DNA of 64,000 nt. It comes from Arthrobacter citreus. GTDB taxonomy: Bacteria; Bacillota; Bacilli; Bacillales; Bacillaceae_G. The stretch spans positions 496,001 through 560,000 of the forward strand of contig CP053688.1 of the NCBI GenBank assembly GCA_013200995.1, written 5' to 3'. Each line of letters begins with the position of its first letter. Position 1 is the first letter of the stretch. The translations under genes and the position numbers were made by a program. The notes under the pieces were generated by a model. The model saw only the letters and a list, made by a program, of their open reading frames with translations, did not search any database and was not told the DNA's origin. This document shows positions 17,240 to 26,806 of the stretch, in pieces.

Positions 17240-17968
17240 ATGGAAAGATTACAGAAAGTTATTGCTAGGGCGGGAATTGCTTCTCGTCGTAAAGCAGAAG
17301 AGTTAATTAAAGAAGGTAAAGTAAAAGTAAATGGTCAGGTTGTTACAGAGTTAGGTGTAAAAGTGAGCGGTAATGATCGTGTTGAAGTGGAAGAGATTCC
17401 TATTGATAAAGAAGAGCCAGTTTACTTCCTTCTATATAAACCATCAGGCGTAATATCAAGTGTGTCAGATGATAAAGGTAGAAAAGTTGTAACAGACTTT
17501 TTTCCAATGATTAAACAACGTATTTATCCAATTGGTAGATTGGATTTTGATACATCAGGTATTATTTTATTAACAAATGATGGAGAATTTTCAAATTTAC
17601 TTCAACATCCAAAATATGAAATAGATAAAGAATATATTGCAAAAGTAAAGGGGATCCCTACTAAGGAGAACTTACGTAAGCTAGAAAGAGGAATTATGCT
17701 TGAGGATGGGAAAACTGCTCCTGCTCAAGTTAAGATGATTTCGCTTGATAAAGGCAAAAATACTGCAATTATAAGACTAATCATTCATGAAGGCAGAAAC
17801 CGTCAAGTTAAGAGAATGCTTGAAGCTATTGGATCTCCAGTTATGAAATTAAAACGTGAGCGATATGCATTTTTAGATTTAACTGGATTAACACCTGGTG
17901 ATGCAAGAGAACTTTCACCTCATGAAGTAAAAAAAATAAGAGCAATGGCTTCTGCTAAGCCTCGCTAA
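17240..17968 (+). CDS. rluB: 23S rRNA pseudouridine synthase RluB
   Basis: A 242-residue protein with an N-terminal S4 RNA-binding domain (MERLQKVIARAGIASRRKAEE) and an RsuA-type catalytic domain. The catalytic aspartate is in GRLDFDTSGIILLTNDGE. It modifies helix 93 region uridines of 23S rRNA. GAGGTGAAATGATCGA precedes the start, with spacing about 10. It lies before resA, as in B. subtilis. An unusual structured region follows its stop. Confidence 0.95.
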   Translation: MERLQKVIARAGIASRRKAEELIKEGKVKVNGQVVTELGVKVSGNDRVEVEEIPIDKEEPVYFLLYKPSGVISSVSDDKGRKVVTDFFPMIKQRIYPIGRLDFDTSGIILLTNDGEFSNLLQHPKYEIDKEYIAKVKGIPTKENLRKLERGIMLEDGKTAPAQVKMISLDKGKNTAIIRLIIHEGRNRQVKRMLEAIGSPVMKLKRERYAFLDLTGLTPGDARELSPHEVKKIRAMASAKPR

Positions 17969-17970
17969 TG

Positions 17971-18132
17971 CCGAGTCAGACTGTTGATAACACTTTCTTT
18001 TTCGAATGTCATCCCTTTTATGAGCTAACTGCTTATATGGTTGGTATTTTGACAAAACTGTGTTTAAATCAGTCTGATATCATATATTTGGACTTATGTC
18101 TTCACACTGACTCGGTAAATACCGAGTTTTTT
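17971..18132 (+). promoter_or_regulatory. Possible attenuator: alternative pairings ending in a terminator
   Basis: The terminator is ACTCGGT (18110-18116) with ACCGAGT (18121-18127) and six T. Directly after the rluB stop, CCGAGTCAG (17971-17979) is complementary to CTGACTCGG (18107-18115), which includes the left terminator arm. The overlapping TCAGACTG (17976-17983) is complementary to CAGTCTGA (18070-18077). The two 5' pairings exclude each other. The 61-codon open frame across it is unlikely to be a gene. Confidence 0.5.
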
Positions 18133-18256
18133 CTTTTCTTTAAAAATGATTAATTCAGTATAAAAAATTGAAAATTTAGTCTTTTTTGAAACATATCAAA
18201 ATTCTATTCAAGAATAGGAAATAATGATATTCTATCATATGGGGGGAACTGTATAT

Positions 18257-18784
18257 ATGAAGAAAAATAGGACGTTAATACGAACAATTATCTTATTAGT
18301 TTTGCTTTGTGCAATTGGGTATACTTTTTACATAAATTTCTTTAAGGATGATGAAGTAATTACAAAAGGAAGTAAAGCACCAAACTTTGCAATGACGGAG
18401 CTAAGTTCTGGAAAACAATATACTCTTTCGGGTGAAAAAGGAAAAGGTGTAATCGTTAACTTTTGGGGAACATGGTGCGAACCATGTAAGCGTGAAATGC
18501 CTTTTATGAACGAAATCTACTTAAAATACAAGGACAAAGGTATTGAATTACTTGCTATGAACGCAGATGAATCGAAATTTTCTGTAGAAAGATTTGTAAG
18601 CGATTATAAACTTAAGTTTCCAGTTGGAATTGATAAAGATCAAGAGGTTTTAAATATATATGGTGTAAATCCTTTACCAACATCATTTTTTGTAAGTCCT
18701 GATGGGACCATTAAACGAATCGTAACTGGACAAATGACGCCGAGCTCTTTCGAAAGTTATATTAAGGAAATATTGCCAAAATGA
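18257..18784 (+). CDS. resA: Thiol-disulfide oxidoreductase ResA
   Basis: A 175-residue membrane-anchored thioredoxin-like protein that reduces apocytochrome c haem-binding cysteines on the outer face of the membrane. One N-terminal membrane segment (TIILLVLLCAIGYTFYINFF) is followed by the redox site FWGTWCEPCKREMP. Start at 18257 is preceded by GGGGGG; an upstream in-frame ATG at 18224 lacks a ribosome site. First gene of resABC; the Res two-component system follows. Confidence 0.95.
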   Translation: MKKNRTLIRTIILLVLLCAIGYTFYINFFKDDEVITKGSKAPNFAMTELSSGKQYTLSGEKGKGVIVNFWGTWCEPCKREMPFMNEIYLKYKDKGIELLAMNADESKFSVERFVSDYKLKFPVGIDKDQEVLNIYGVNPLPTSFFVSPDGTIKRIVTGQMTPSSFESYIKEILPK

Positions 18785-18812
18785 TGAGTGAGCATTAGTT
18801 AGGGGAAATAAT

Positions 18813-20435
18813 ATGGAGACTTTTAAATGTGAATGTGGTCATCTTAATCATGTAGGTACTGTAATATGTGAATCGTGTGGTAAACCTCAAGATGAAGGTG
18901 CAACGGAATTACTTGATATGCGCTATGAAGGTACTGCTAGAAGGTCAATCGTTAATAATCAAACATTTATCGATAAAGTTTGGACTTTTTTCTCATCTGT
19001 AAAGGTGGCAGTCATCATCATAATTATAACTCTAGTAGCAGCAGCACTAGGTACTATTTTTCCGCAACGAGATTTACTACCGCCTACTGCGAATCCAACT
19101 ACGTATTATCAAGACGAATATGGTATTTTTGGTAAGGTCTACGATGCAATTGGATTAGATAACACTTTTAGCTCTTGGTGGTTTATGTTATTAGTCGCAT
19201 CGATTGGGATCTCACTTGTGATTTGTAGTTTAGATCGAATTTTACCACTCTATAAAGCGCTAAACAAACAAACGGTTACTAGACATCCAAATTTTTTAAA
19301 AAGACAAAAAATGTTTGGTATTAATAGAGTTGATAATATTCCAGAAGAAATTGAAAAAGCTAAAGTTAAGTTACAAAAAAGAGGATATAAAATCCGAGAA
19401 GAAAATGGCAATATTTTAGCTGAAAAAGGTCGCTTCTCACGTTGGGGCCCATATGTAAACCACATTGGCTTAATTATCTTTTTGATAGCGGTTATGTTGA
19501 GATATGTTCCAGGAATGTACATGGACAAGGCTCTATGGGTTCAAGAAGGTGAATTAAAACCGGTAGTTGGAACGAATCAAAACTATTATATTAAATTAAA
19601 AGATTTTCATATGGAAACATATGATAAAAATAAAGAAAGTAAGATCTATAAAAAAGCAATTGAGCGTTATGGAAATGACAAAATTCCAAAAAACTATCAG
19701 GCCGATGTTACGCTATATAAAAGACAAGGTAATTTAATACCTGGGGAAGACCCGAAACTTAAAAAAGTTAAGGATTATAGTATCAAAGTTAATGAACCTT
19801 TAAAGTTTCAAAACTTTGCTCTATATCAAGTAGACTATCGAATCGGAGAGTTTAGTGCATTTTTATTTACATTACAAAATAAACAAACAGGAGAAAAATT
19901 AGGTCCAATTAAAGTTGATTTACAAAATCCTAAACAATTTTATGATTTGAAAAATGGATATAAAGTAGAACTTAAAAATTATTTTCCTGATTTTTATTTT
20001 AACTCTGATGGTCAACCTGATACGAAAACAAGAAAACCAGACAACCCAGCATTTGTATTTAAAATGACGACGCCAAAAACGCCAAAAGGTGAAGTAGCTT
20101 TCGTTGCGATTAAGCAAAATATTGAACCAAATGGGGAAAATAAGTATAAGATGTCATTTGCTGGAATTGAAACAAAAGATTCAACTGGATTAACTGTTCG
20201 AAAAGATTTAACACTATGGCTACTTGCACTTGGTGGAGCGATCTTTATGATTGGTGTTATTCAAGGTATGTATTGGTACCATCGTCGTATTTGGATCCAA
20301 AATCAAGATGGGGAAATTTGGATAGCGGCATTTACGAATAAAAACTATTATGGATTAAAGCAAGAGTTGAAGAAAGTGTTGGGAGACACAAAGATTGAAG
20401 TTCCTATTGATCAACAAGCTGAGAAAAGCGTTTAA
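18813..20435 (+). CDS. resB: Cytochrome c biogenesis protein ResB
   Basis: A 540-residue membrane protein of system II cytochrome c maturation. It works with ResC to carry haem to the outside and attach it. The first 25 residues hold a Cys-rich knuckle (FKCECGHLNHVG then CESCGK), followed by membrane helices near residues 65-85, 110-135 and 215-235, a large external domain, and a last helix near 470. The conserved block LAEKGRFSRWGPYVNHIGLI is present. Length is normal for Bacillus ResB. Confidence 0.95.
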   Translation: METFKCECGHLNHVGTVICESCGKPQDEGATELLDMRYEGTARRSIVNNQTFIDKVWTFFSSVKVAVIIIIITLVAAALGTIFPQRDLLPPTANPTTYYQDEYGIFGKVYDAIGLDNTFSSWWFMLLVASIGISLVICSLDRILPLYKALNKQTVTRHPNFLKRQKMFGINRVDNIPEEIEKAKVKLQKRGYKIREENGNILAEKGRFSRWGPYVNHIGLIIFLIAVMLRYVPGMYMDKALWVQEGELKPVVGTNQNYYIKLKDFHMETYDKNKESKIYKKAIERYGNDKIPKNYQADVTLYKRQGNLIPGEDPKLKKVKDYSIKVNEPLKFQNFALYQVDYRIGEFSAFLFTLQNKQTGEKLGPIKVDLQNPKQFYDLKNGYKVELKNYFPDFYFNSDGQPDTKTRKPDNPAFVFKMTTPKTPKGEVAFVAIKQNIEPNGENKYKMSFAGIETKDSTGLTVRKDLTLWLLALGGAIFMIGVIQGMYWYHRRIWIQNQDGEIWIAAFTNKNYYGLKQELKKVLGDTKIEVPIDQQAEKSV

Positions 20436-20448
20436 TTAGGGGGAAAAT

Positions 20449-21615
20449 ATGTACGAGCTAAGTAGTAATTTTTTATTTACCGCGTTTATTTGTTATATTG
20501 TAGCTACTTTCTTTTTTGGCGGCTCGATGAAAACAAATGATAATGGTCCTAATAAATGGGGTACTATTGGTATTTCTGTAACGATTATTGGATTTTTATC
20601 ACAACTTACTTATTTTGTTACTAGATGGATTGCAGCAGGACATGCACCTGTTAGTAATCTATTTGAATTTATTACATTCTTTGGGATGATGTTGATTTTT
20701 GCGTTTATTATGATTTATTTCATGTATCGCTTAAATATAATCGGACTTTTCGCATTACCATTGTCGATTATTATCATTGCTTATGCAACAGTATTTCCAC
20801 ATGAAGTTAAGCCATTAGTTCCTTCTTTAAAAAGTTATTGGTTATACATTCATGTAACGACTGCGGCATTAGGAGAAGCTATTTTAGCTATTAGTTTTAT
20901 TACAGGTCTAATTTATTTAATTAAAAATATCAATCAAAAAGTTTCAAATAAGAAAACATTTTGGTTAGAAGCTGTTTTATACTTCTTAGTAACTGTTGTT
21001 GGTTTTATCGTTATTTCAACGGCATTTTCTGCATCAGGCTACGAAGCAAAGTATACTTGGATCAATAAAGATAAAGTTCAAGAAGAAATGGTTTATAATC
21101 TACCTTCACTAGTAGGACCTCATAAAGGTGAATTAAAAACAGAAGGTAAATTTGAAGCTCTTGCAGAAGTGCCAGCTATGGTGAATGCTAAAAAATTGAA
21201 CACAGTAATTTGGTCAATCTTTGCAGGTGCAGCATTATATGCAATTATTCGTTTAATCCTTAGAAAACGAATTGGAGCATTTTTACAGCCTTTTGTTCAG
21301 AAGGTAGATAGTGAATTATTAGATGAAATTGGATATCGTGCTGTTGCGATTGGTTTTCCAGTATTCACTCTTGGTGGACTAATCTTTGCCATGATTTGGG
21401 CTCAAATTGCTTGGACGAAATTATGGAGTTGGGATCCAAAAGAAGACTGGGCATTAATAACTTGGTTATTCTATGCAGTTTTCCTACATCTTCGTTTTAA
21501 ACGAAATTGGCAAGGGGAAAAATCTGCATGGCTAGCTGTTATCGGATTTGCGATTATTATGTTTAACTTGATTGCAGTTAACTTAATCATTGCAGGTTTA
21601 CATTCATACGCATAA
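20449..21615 (+). CDS. resC: Cytochrome c biogenesis protein ResC (CcsB/CcsA type)
   Basis: A 388-residue polytopic membrane protein carrying the haem-handling WWD-like motif [19 protein letters not shown] near the C-terminus, with conserved histidines in the surrounding helices ([20 protein letters not shown]). It forms the haem-export and ligation complex with ResB. It starts 13 bases after resB behind TTAGGGGG. A strong terminator separates it from resD. Confidence 0.95.
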   Translation: MYELSSNFLFTAFICYIVATFFFGGSMKTNDNGPNKWGTIGISVTIIGFLSQLTYFVTRWIAAGHAPVSNLFEFITFFGMMLIFAFIMIYFMYRLNIIGLFALPLSIIIIAYATVFPHEVKPLVPSLKSYWLYIHVTTAALGEAILAISFITGLIYLIKNINQKVSNKKTFWLEAVLYFLVTVVGFIVISTAFSASGYEAKYTWINKDKVQEEMVYNLPSLVGPHKGELKTEGKFEALAEVPAMVNAKKLNTVIWSIFAGAALYAIIRLILRKRIGAFLQPFVQKVDSELLDEIGYRAVAIGFPVFTLGGLIFAMIWAQIAWTKLWSWDPKEDWALITWLFYAVFLHLRFKRNWQGEKSAWLAVIGFAIIMFNLIAVNLIIAGLHSYA

Positions 21616-21626
21616 TAAAAAGATGT

Positions 21627-21680
21627 GCTAAAAACCCCCGTAGAGGAAATTAATTTTTCCATGGCGGGGGTTTTTCTACG
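21627..21680 (+). terminator. Terminator after resC
   Basis: AAAAACCCCCG pairs with GCGGGGGTTTTT across a loop of about 22 bases that itself contains AAATTAATTT. Despite it, resD can still be reached by partial read-through; resDE probably also has its own promoter. Confidence 0.85.
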
Positions 21681-21849
21681 TTAAGAAAGAAAGTTTAATA
21701 AACAATTTCTTAAGGTCTTCGTTGTTTGATTCTGGATTTTTTCACTAATTTATGGAAATAATAAATTAAGAATTATGTAAAAATGTTCACAAATTGTACT
21801 AGAATATACGATTTTTATTATGTAAAATTATGAAGAGGGGGTTATATGC

Positions 21850-22569
21850 ATGGAACAAAATATAAAAATATTAATAGCAGATGATGAAGATCGTATTAGA
21901 CGATTATTGAAAATGTATTTGGAACGTGATGGATATAGTATTGATGAAGCTGATAATGGTGAAGATGCTTTAAATTTAGCATTAAAAAATGAATATTCAT
22001 TGATTGTACTAGATTTAATGATGCCAAAAATTGATGGAGTGGAAGTTTGTAGGGAATTACGAAAAACTAAAACAACGCCAGTCATCATGCTAACGGCTAA
22101 AGGTGAAGAAACAAATCGTGTTCAAGGTTTTGAAGTTGGTACGGATGACTATATCGTTAAACCTTTTAGCCCACGTGAAGTAGTACTTCGAGTAAAGGCT
22201 CTATTAAGACGTGCTTCTCCAGTACCGGTATTTACTTCAGATAATACTTCTGCAAAAGATATAGTAGTATTTCCGCATTTAACGATCGATAATGATGCTC
22301 ATAAAGTAATTGTGGCAGGTGAAGATATAAGCTTAACGCCAAAAGAATATGAGTTATTGTTATTTTTAGCGAAATCACCTGAGAAAGTATTTGATCGAGA
22401 AACATTGTTAAAATCTGTATGGCAGTACGATTTTTTTGGGGATTTACGAACAGTTGATACACATGTCAAACGACTTCGAGAAAAATTAAGTAAGAGCTCT
22501 GAAGATGCTGCAAAAATGATTGTCACAGTATGGGGCGTGGGTTACAAATTTGAAGTAGGTCAGGAGTAA
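21850..22569 (+). CDS. resD: Response regulator ResD
   Basis: A 239-residue OmpR-type regulator. The receiver domain has the acidic pair in ILIADDEDRIRR, the phospho-aspartate in SLIVLDLMMPKIDG and the lysine in DYIVKPFSPRE. The C-terminal winged helix ends in VWGVGYKFEV. In B. subtilis ResD activates respiration and anaerobic genes, including resA and ctaA. GAGGGGG lies upstream. The stop overlaps the resE start by one base. Confidence 0.95.
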   Translation: MEQNIKILIADDEDRIRRLLKMYLERDGYSIDEADNGEDALNLALKNEYSLIVLDLMMPKIDGVEVCRELRKTKTTPVIMLTAKGEETNRVQGFEVGTDDYIVKPFSPREVVLRVKALLRRASPVPVFTSDNTSAKDIVVFPHLTIDNDAHKVIVAGEDISLTPKEYELLLFLAKSPEKVFDRETLLKSVWQYDFFGDLRTVDTHVKRLREKLSKSSEDAAKMIVTVWGVGYKFEVGQE

Positions 22570-24356
22570 TGATTCTAAGAAGTTTAGTTGGAAAGCTTTG
22601 GCTTACAATTATATTATTAGTATCCCTTGTGTTATCCTTTCTGACATTTGTCTTAATAGGTTTTTTTGAAAAATTTTATATTGACCTTCAAGTCCAAAAT
22701 ATGAAAGATGATGCTTCGAAAATTGCACAATTAATAGAAAATGGCCAACCAATTTCAAATATTGAATATTTATCAAATAATATTGTGAGTAGGTATTCAA
22801 GAGTAATTATTTCGATTGATGGTCAGAAACCGTGGTATTCAAACAATACATATGGAATACAAGATTTACCTTTTAAAGAAATACAAAATGATGATGTATT
22901 AGACCAAACACTAACTAAGGATAAAGAGGTTAGTAAAAGACTAGTCTACGGTGAAAATAGTGAAAGGGAAAAATTAGTTGTTGGTGTGCCGTTAAATGCT
23001 AATGCAAAAAATGGAGCTGTATTTGTTTACCAAACATTGCAACCTGTTAAAGTAATGATTCACCAAACAACTAATTTTGTTTTGCTCGCTGCATCAATTG
23101 GAATCGTATTAACAACATTTTTCTCTTTTTTCCTTTCATCAAAAATTACAGCACCGTTAAGAAAGATGAAAGAAGTTGTGGGTAGTATGACTTCGGGTAA
23201 TTTTAATGTGAAAGTGCCAATCCATTCAAGTGATGAAATTGGAGAGTTAGCTTACTCATTTAATAAAATGAGTAAACAGTTAAATTTTAATATGAATGCA
23301 TTAAAGCAAGAAAAAGAAAAGGTTTCTAATATAATTACAAGTATGGTAGATGGCGTTATTTCAATCGATAATGAAGGACGAATTATCACAACAAATCCAC
23401 CGGCAGAACGCTTTTTAAAAATGCTTAATGATGATTATTTTGAAGAAGAAACCTCGTCACTCGTTTTAACGAAGGAATTACTAGATTTATTTGAATTAGT
23501 TGTTGTAAGTGAGAAAAAGCAATTTATTGAATTAAATTTTGATCAAGGTAATTGGCAAGTTTTAATGTCGCCACTTTATAATCAGACAAATATAAGAGGC
23601 GTTGTAGCTGTAATCCGAGATGTGACAGAACAAAGGCGTTTGGAGAAGATGAGAAAGGACTTTATAGCTCATGTCTCTCATGAGTTACGTACTCCTATTT
23701 CTTTACTACAGGGCTATAGCGAAGCGATTGTAGATGGTGTAGCAGAATCTAAAGAAGAAATGCAAGAGTTGTCACAAATTATTTATGATGAGTCACTTCG
23801 AATGGGTAGATTAGTAAATGATTTGTTAGATTTAGCAAGAATGGAAAATGGTTTTACTGAATTGAATCGAGATCATGTCCCATTGATTCAATTTGTAGAT
23901 CGAATTTTACGTAAGTTCAAAGGGCTAGCAAAAGAAAAAAATATTAAGCTATTTGGTGAAATCGATAATGTTCCACATGTAGATGTATATATCGATGAAG
24001 ATCGTATGGAGCAAGTTTTTACTAATTTAATTGATAATGCTATTAGACATACAAATGAAAATGGCAGAATAATTGTATCTGTAAGTCAAAATGAAACATC
24101 GACAATATTTAGATTCATTGATTCGGGTGCAGGGATTTCAAGTGAAGATTTACCATTTGTGTTTGAACGTTTTTATAAGGCCGATAAAGCTCGTACTAGA
24201 GGTAGGAGCGGTACTGGTTTAGGGTTAGCAATTGTTAAAAATATTGTCAATGCGCATGGTGGATCAATCAAGGTTTCAAGTGAGATTGGACATGGAACGA
24301 CATTTAAAGTGAAAATCCCTCATGATTTACGAATGAACGAAAAAGATGTAGAGTAA
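22569..24356 (+). CDS. resE: Sensor histidine kinase ResE
   Basis: A 595-residue membrane kinase. Two membrane helices (about residues 10-30 and 170-190) flank an extracytoplasmic domain. They are followed by HAMP, a PAS domain near 235-350, the phospho-acceptor histidine in FIAHVSHELRTPISLLQGYS, and the ATPase boxes NLIDNAIRHT, DSGAGIS and GRSGTGLGLAIV. It senses oxygen or nitric-oxide related respiratory state and phosphorylates ResD. One-base overlap with resD indicates coupling. Confidence 0.95.
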   Translation: MILRSLVGKLWLTIILLVSLVLSFLTFVLIGFFEKFYIDLQVQNMKDDASKIAQLIENGQPISNIEYLSNNIVSRYSRVIISIDGQKPWYSNNTYGIQDLPFKEIQNDDVLDQTLTKDKEVSKRLVYGENSEREKLVVGVPLNANAKNGAVFVYQTLQPVKVMIHQTTNFVLLAASIGIVLTTFFSFFLSSKITAPLRKMKEVVGSMTSGNFNVKVPIHSSDEIGELAYSFNKMSKQLNFNMNALKQEKEKVSNIITSMVDGVISIDNEGRIITTNPPAERFLKMLNDDYFEEETSSLVLTKELLDLFELVVVSEKKQFIELNFDQGNWQVLMSPLYNQTNIRGVVAVIRDVTEQRRLEKMRKDFIAHVSHELRTPISLLQGYSEAIVDGVAESKEEMQELSQIIYDESLRMGRLVNDLLDLARMENGFTELNRDHVPLIQFVDRILRKFKGLAKEKNIKLFGEIDNVPHVDVYIDEDRMEQVFTNLIDNAIRHTNENGRIIVSVSQNETSTIFRFIDSGAGISSEDLPFVFERFYKADKARTRGRSGTGLGLAIVKNIVNAHGGSIKVSSEIGHGTTFKVKIPHDLRMNEKDVE

Positions 24357-24494
24357 TCTTGTTTCATATAAAACATTTTTCCTGAGATTTTAGTTTCTAA
24401 ACTTCAAGTTAAATAAAGTTATGTTTGGACTATTCTAACCTGAGGAAAATAATTGAAATATAGTATTTTACACAACAAATTCTAAATAAAATAA

Positions 24495-24523
24495 TTGAAT
24501 TCTTACTCGATATATCTTACGAT
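24495..24523 (+). promoter_or_regulatory. Candidate promoter of the cobalamin transport operon
   Basis: TTGAAT at 24495-24500, a 17-base spacer and TACGAT at 24518-24523. The transcript would start near 24530, just ahead of the riboswitch. Confidence 0.5.
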
Positions 24524-24544
24524 TGAATTAATGAAATATTGATG

Positions 24545-24735
24545 AGTTTAGTGCAAATATTGCTTAAAAGGGAATCTGGTTACAATCCAGAACTGTCCCC
24601 GCAACTGTAATGTGGACGAAACGGCTATCCACTGTTCGAAAAGAATGGGAAGGACGGAGTAGGTTGAAGCAAAGTCAGTAGACCTGCTAAAGTCATCCTT
24701 GTTCAATTCTTCGGGGAGTAAGAGTTTGAAGCAGC
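24545..24735 (+). ncRNA. Adenosylcobalamin riboswitch
   Basis: The conserved B12 elements occur in order: AAAAGGGAATCTGGT (24566), AATCCAGAACTGTCCCCGC, AACTGTAA, GGGAAGGACGGAG, and the B12 box AGTCAGTAGACCTGCT at 24673-24688. The fold is followed by a terminator at 24772, so it should control transcription: bound cobalamin favours termination and turns off B12 uptake. Confidence 0.95.
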
Positions 24736-24770
24736 AGTTGCAAGACTTCTTGTATATGTATGTTGTTTCA

Positions 24771-24799
24771 GCCCCGTTCATAATGAATGGGGTTTTTTT
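24771..24799 (+). terminator. Riboswitch-controlled terminator before btuF
   Basis: CCCCGTTCA pairs with TGAATGGGG around TAA, followed by T7. It is the expression platform of the cobalamin riboswitch, 30 bases before the btuF start. Confidence 0.85.
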
Positions 24800-24828
24800 A
24801 TGCTTTCCAAAATTTTAGGAGGATTCAA

Positions 24829-25788
24829 ATGAAGAAGTTTTTAGCTAGTTTTATCATGATTATATTGTGTTTAGGTTTATTTGGTTGTACTAATGATACG
24901 ACACAAAAAAAATCGAATGTAGGTACAAATGAACAAGCTACTTTTCCAATGACGGTTAAAGATGCTACGAAAAAAGAAGTTACGTTAAAAGAAGCGCCTA
25001 AAAGAATCGTTTCACTAATTCCAAGTAACACAGAAATCCTTTACTCTATTGGAGAAGGGAAAGAGGTCGTTGGAGTAACAGATTTTGATAATTATCCAAA
25101 GGAAGTAAAAAACATTGATAAAGTTGGCGGAAACAATGCTGACATGACTTACAATGTTGAAAAAATTATTTCACTAAAGCCTGATTTAGTATTAGCTCAT
25201 GAATCAAGTTTAGGAATTTCTGCTGATGGCTTAGAGCAATTAAAACAAGCAGGAATCAATGTGTTTGTCGTTAAAAACGCTGCAACTATTAATGATGTCT
25301 ATGATACAATTTTACAAGTTGGAGAAATCACAGGTAAAACTAAGCAATCTAAAAAAGTAGTAAGTGGAATGAAAACAAAATTAGATGAAATTAGCAAAAA
25401 AACAGCTAAAGCAAGTACAAATCCAAAGGTTTGGCTTGAAATTTCAGGTCCACCAGAAATATATACAGCAGGCAAAGGCACTTTTCTAGATGAAATGATT
25501 TCGATTATTCATGCTAAAAATATAGCTGAAAATCAAAAAGGTTGGGTACAGTACAGTGAGGAATCAGCAATAAAAGCAAACCCAGACGTTATTTTAACGA
25601 CTTATGGTGATTTTACTCCAAACCTAGAAAAAACGATTATAGCTAGAAAGAACTGGCAAACAGTAAGCGCAATCAAAAATAAACGAGTATATGATATTAA
25701 TGCAGATACAACATCTAGACCAGGTCCAAGACTTGCAGAGGGAGTCGAAGCAATTGCAAAGGCGGTTTACCCAGAGCTTTTTAAATAA
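24829..25788 (+). CDS. btuF: Cobalamin ABC transporter substrate-binding lipoprotein
   Basis: A 319-residue lipoprotein with lipobox LGLFGC after a hydrophobic signal segment. The remainder is a periplasmic-binding type III fold (KRIVSLIPSNTEILYSIGEG, later KPDLVLAHE), as in BtuF. The AdoCbl riboswitch upstream and the FecCD and ATPase genes downstream make B12 or another corrinoid the likely ligand. AGGAGG precedes ATG 24829. The gene cluster takes the place of sigX-rsiX after resE in B. subtilis. Confidence 0.9.
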   Translation: MKKFLASFIMIILCLGLFGCTNDTTQKKSNVGTNEQATFPMTVKDATKKEVTLKEAPKRIVSLIPSNTEILYSIGEGKEVVGVTDFDNYPKEVKNIDKVGGNNADMTYNVEKIISLKPDLVLAHESSLGISADGLEQLKQAGINVFVVKNAATINDVYDTILQVGEITGKTKQSKKVVSGMKTKLDEISKKTAKASTNPKVWLEISGPPEIYTAGKGTFLDEMISIIHAKNIAENQKGWVQYSEESAIKANPDVILTTYGDFTPNLEKTIIARKNWQTVSAIKNKRVYDINADTTSRPGPRLAEGVEAIAKAVYPELFK

Positions 25789-26806
25789 TACATATTTAAT
25801 CTTTATCTTTCCAATTATTTTATTAATTTTTCTATTTATTTTAGGGGTTTCGATTGGTTCTACATCGATTCCCTTTTCTTCTATCATTTCTAGCTTTTCG
25901 GATGCTATATTTAAAACTAATTATGTTCCAGCAGATATTCAAACAATTGTTATGAATATCCGTGTGCCAAGGGTTTTGTTAGCTGGATTAGTTGGAGCGT
26001 GTCTTTCATTAGCTGGAGTCGCGTTTCAAGGTATACTTAAAAATCCATTAGCCGATCCATTTACATTAGGTGTTTCTTCGGGCGCATCTGTAGGAGCAGT
26101 GTTTGTTTTATTTTTTCAAATAAGTTTACCAATTGTTACTTACTTTACTTTACCGGTAGTTAGCATTTTATTTGGGTTTGGTACACTATTAATCTTATTA
26201 TTATTTGTAAGAAAATTAGATCGCTCTTTAAATGTCGAAACAATCATATTAGGTGGAATCATAATCAGTTCATTTTGTTCGGCATTGTTATCATTATTTA
26301 TTTCATTTTCGAATAATGAATTACGTGCAGTAATTGGCTGGTTAATGGGGAATATTGGAAGTAGAGGTATTCAGTATTCTTTAAGTTTACTACCATTTTT
26401 AATTGTTTCATTTTTGATTTTATTTAGTCAAAATAGACATCTAGATGCGATGACATTTGGTAGCACAAATGCAAAGAATATTGGTATTGATGTGAAAAAA
26501 TCTACTTATTTAATTTTGCTAACAGGAAGTATTTTATCTGGTGCAGCTGTAGCGGTATCTGGAACAATTGGATTTGTAGGGTTAGTTGTTCCGCATTTTA
26601 CTAGACAGCTTGTCGGTCCACTACATAAAAAATTACTGCCATTATCAATGATAAATGGAGCCATATTTTTAATAGGTTCCGATATTTTATCGAGAGTAGT
26701 ACTCGCGCCTCGAGAATTACCAATTGGAGTAATTACTTCCTTAATAGGTGCTCCTATGTTTGCGTTTATATTACTATCACTGAAAAGAAATAGAGGAAAA
26801 GTATGA
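25754..26806 (+). CDS. btuC: Cobalamin ABC transporter permease, FecCD family
   Basis: A 350-residue permease with about ten membrane helices and family blocks RVPRVLLAGLVGACLSLAGV, FQGILKNPLADPFTLGVSSG and VGLVVPHFTRQLVG. No ATG or GTG occurs between the btuF stop and the first helix. The best start is TTG at 25754, with GAGGGAG about 8 bases before it, giving a 35-base overlap with btuF. The stop overlaps btuD by 4 bases. It forms the membrane channel with BtuD. Confidence 0.85.
   Translation: MQRRFTQSFLNNTYLIFIFPIILLIFLFILGVSIGSTSIPFSSIISSFSDAIFKTNYVPADIQTIVMNIRVPRVLLAGLVGACLSLAGVAFQGILKNPLADPFTLGVSSGASVGAVFVLFFQISLPIVTYFTLPVVSILFGFGTLLILLLFVRKLDRSLNVETIILGGIIISSFCSALLSLFISFSNNELRAVIGWLMGNIGSRGIQYSLSLLPFLIVSFLILFSQNRHLDAMTFGSTNAKNIGIDVKKSTYLILLTGSILSGAAVAVSGTIGFVGLVVPHFTRQLVGPLHKKLLPLSMINGAIFLIGSDILSRVVLAPRELPIGVITSLIGAPMFAFILLSLKRNRGKV

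Noticed and set aside
17971..18115. Miniature transposon with CCGAGTCAG/CTGACTCGG ends
   Set aside because: The ends are perfect inverted repeats 145 bases apart, but no target duplication flanks them, and the right end is part of a terminator.
17968..18153. 61-codon open frame after rluB
   Set aside because: It has no ribosome site other than the rluB end and covers the hairpin elements and terminator; RNA structure explains it better.
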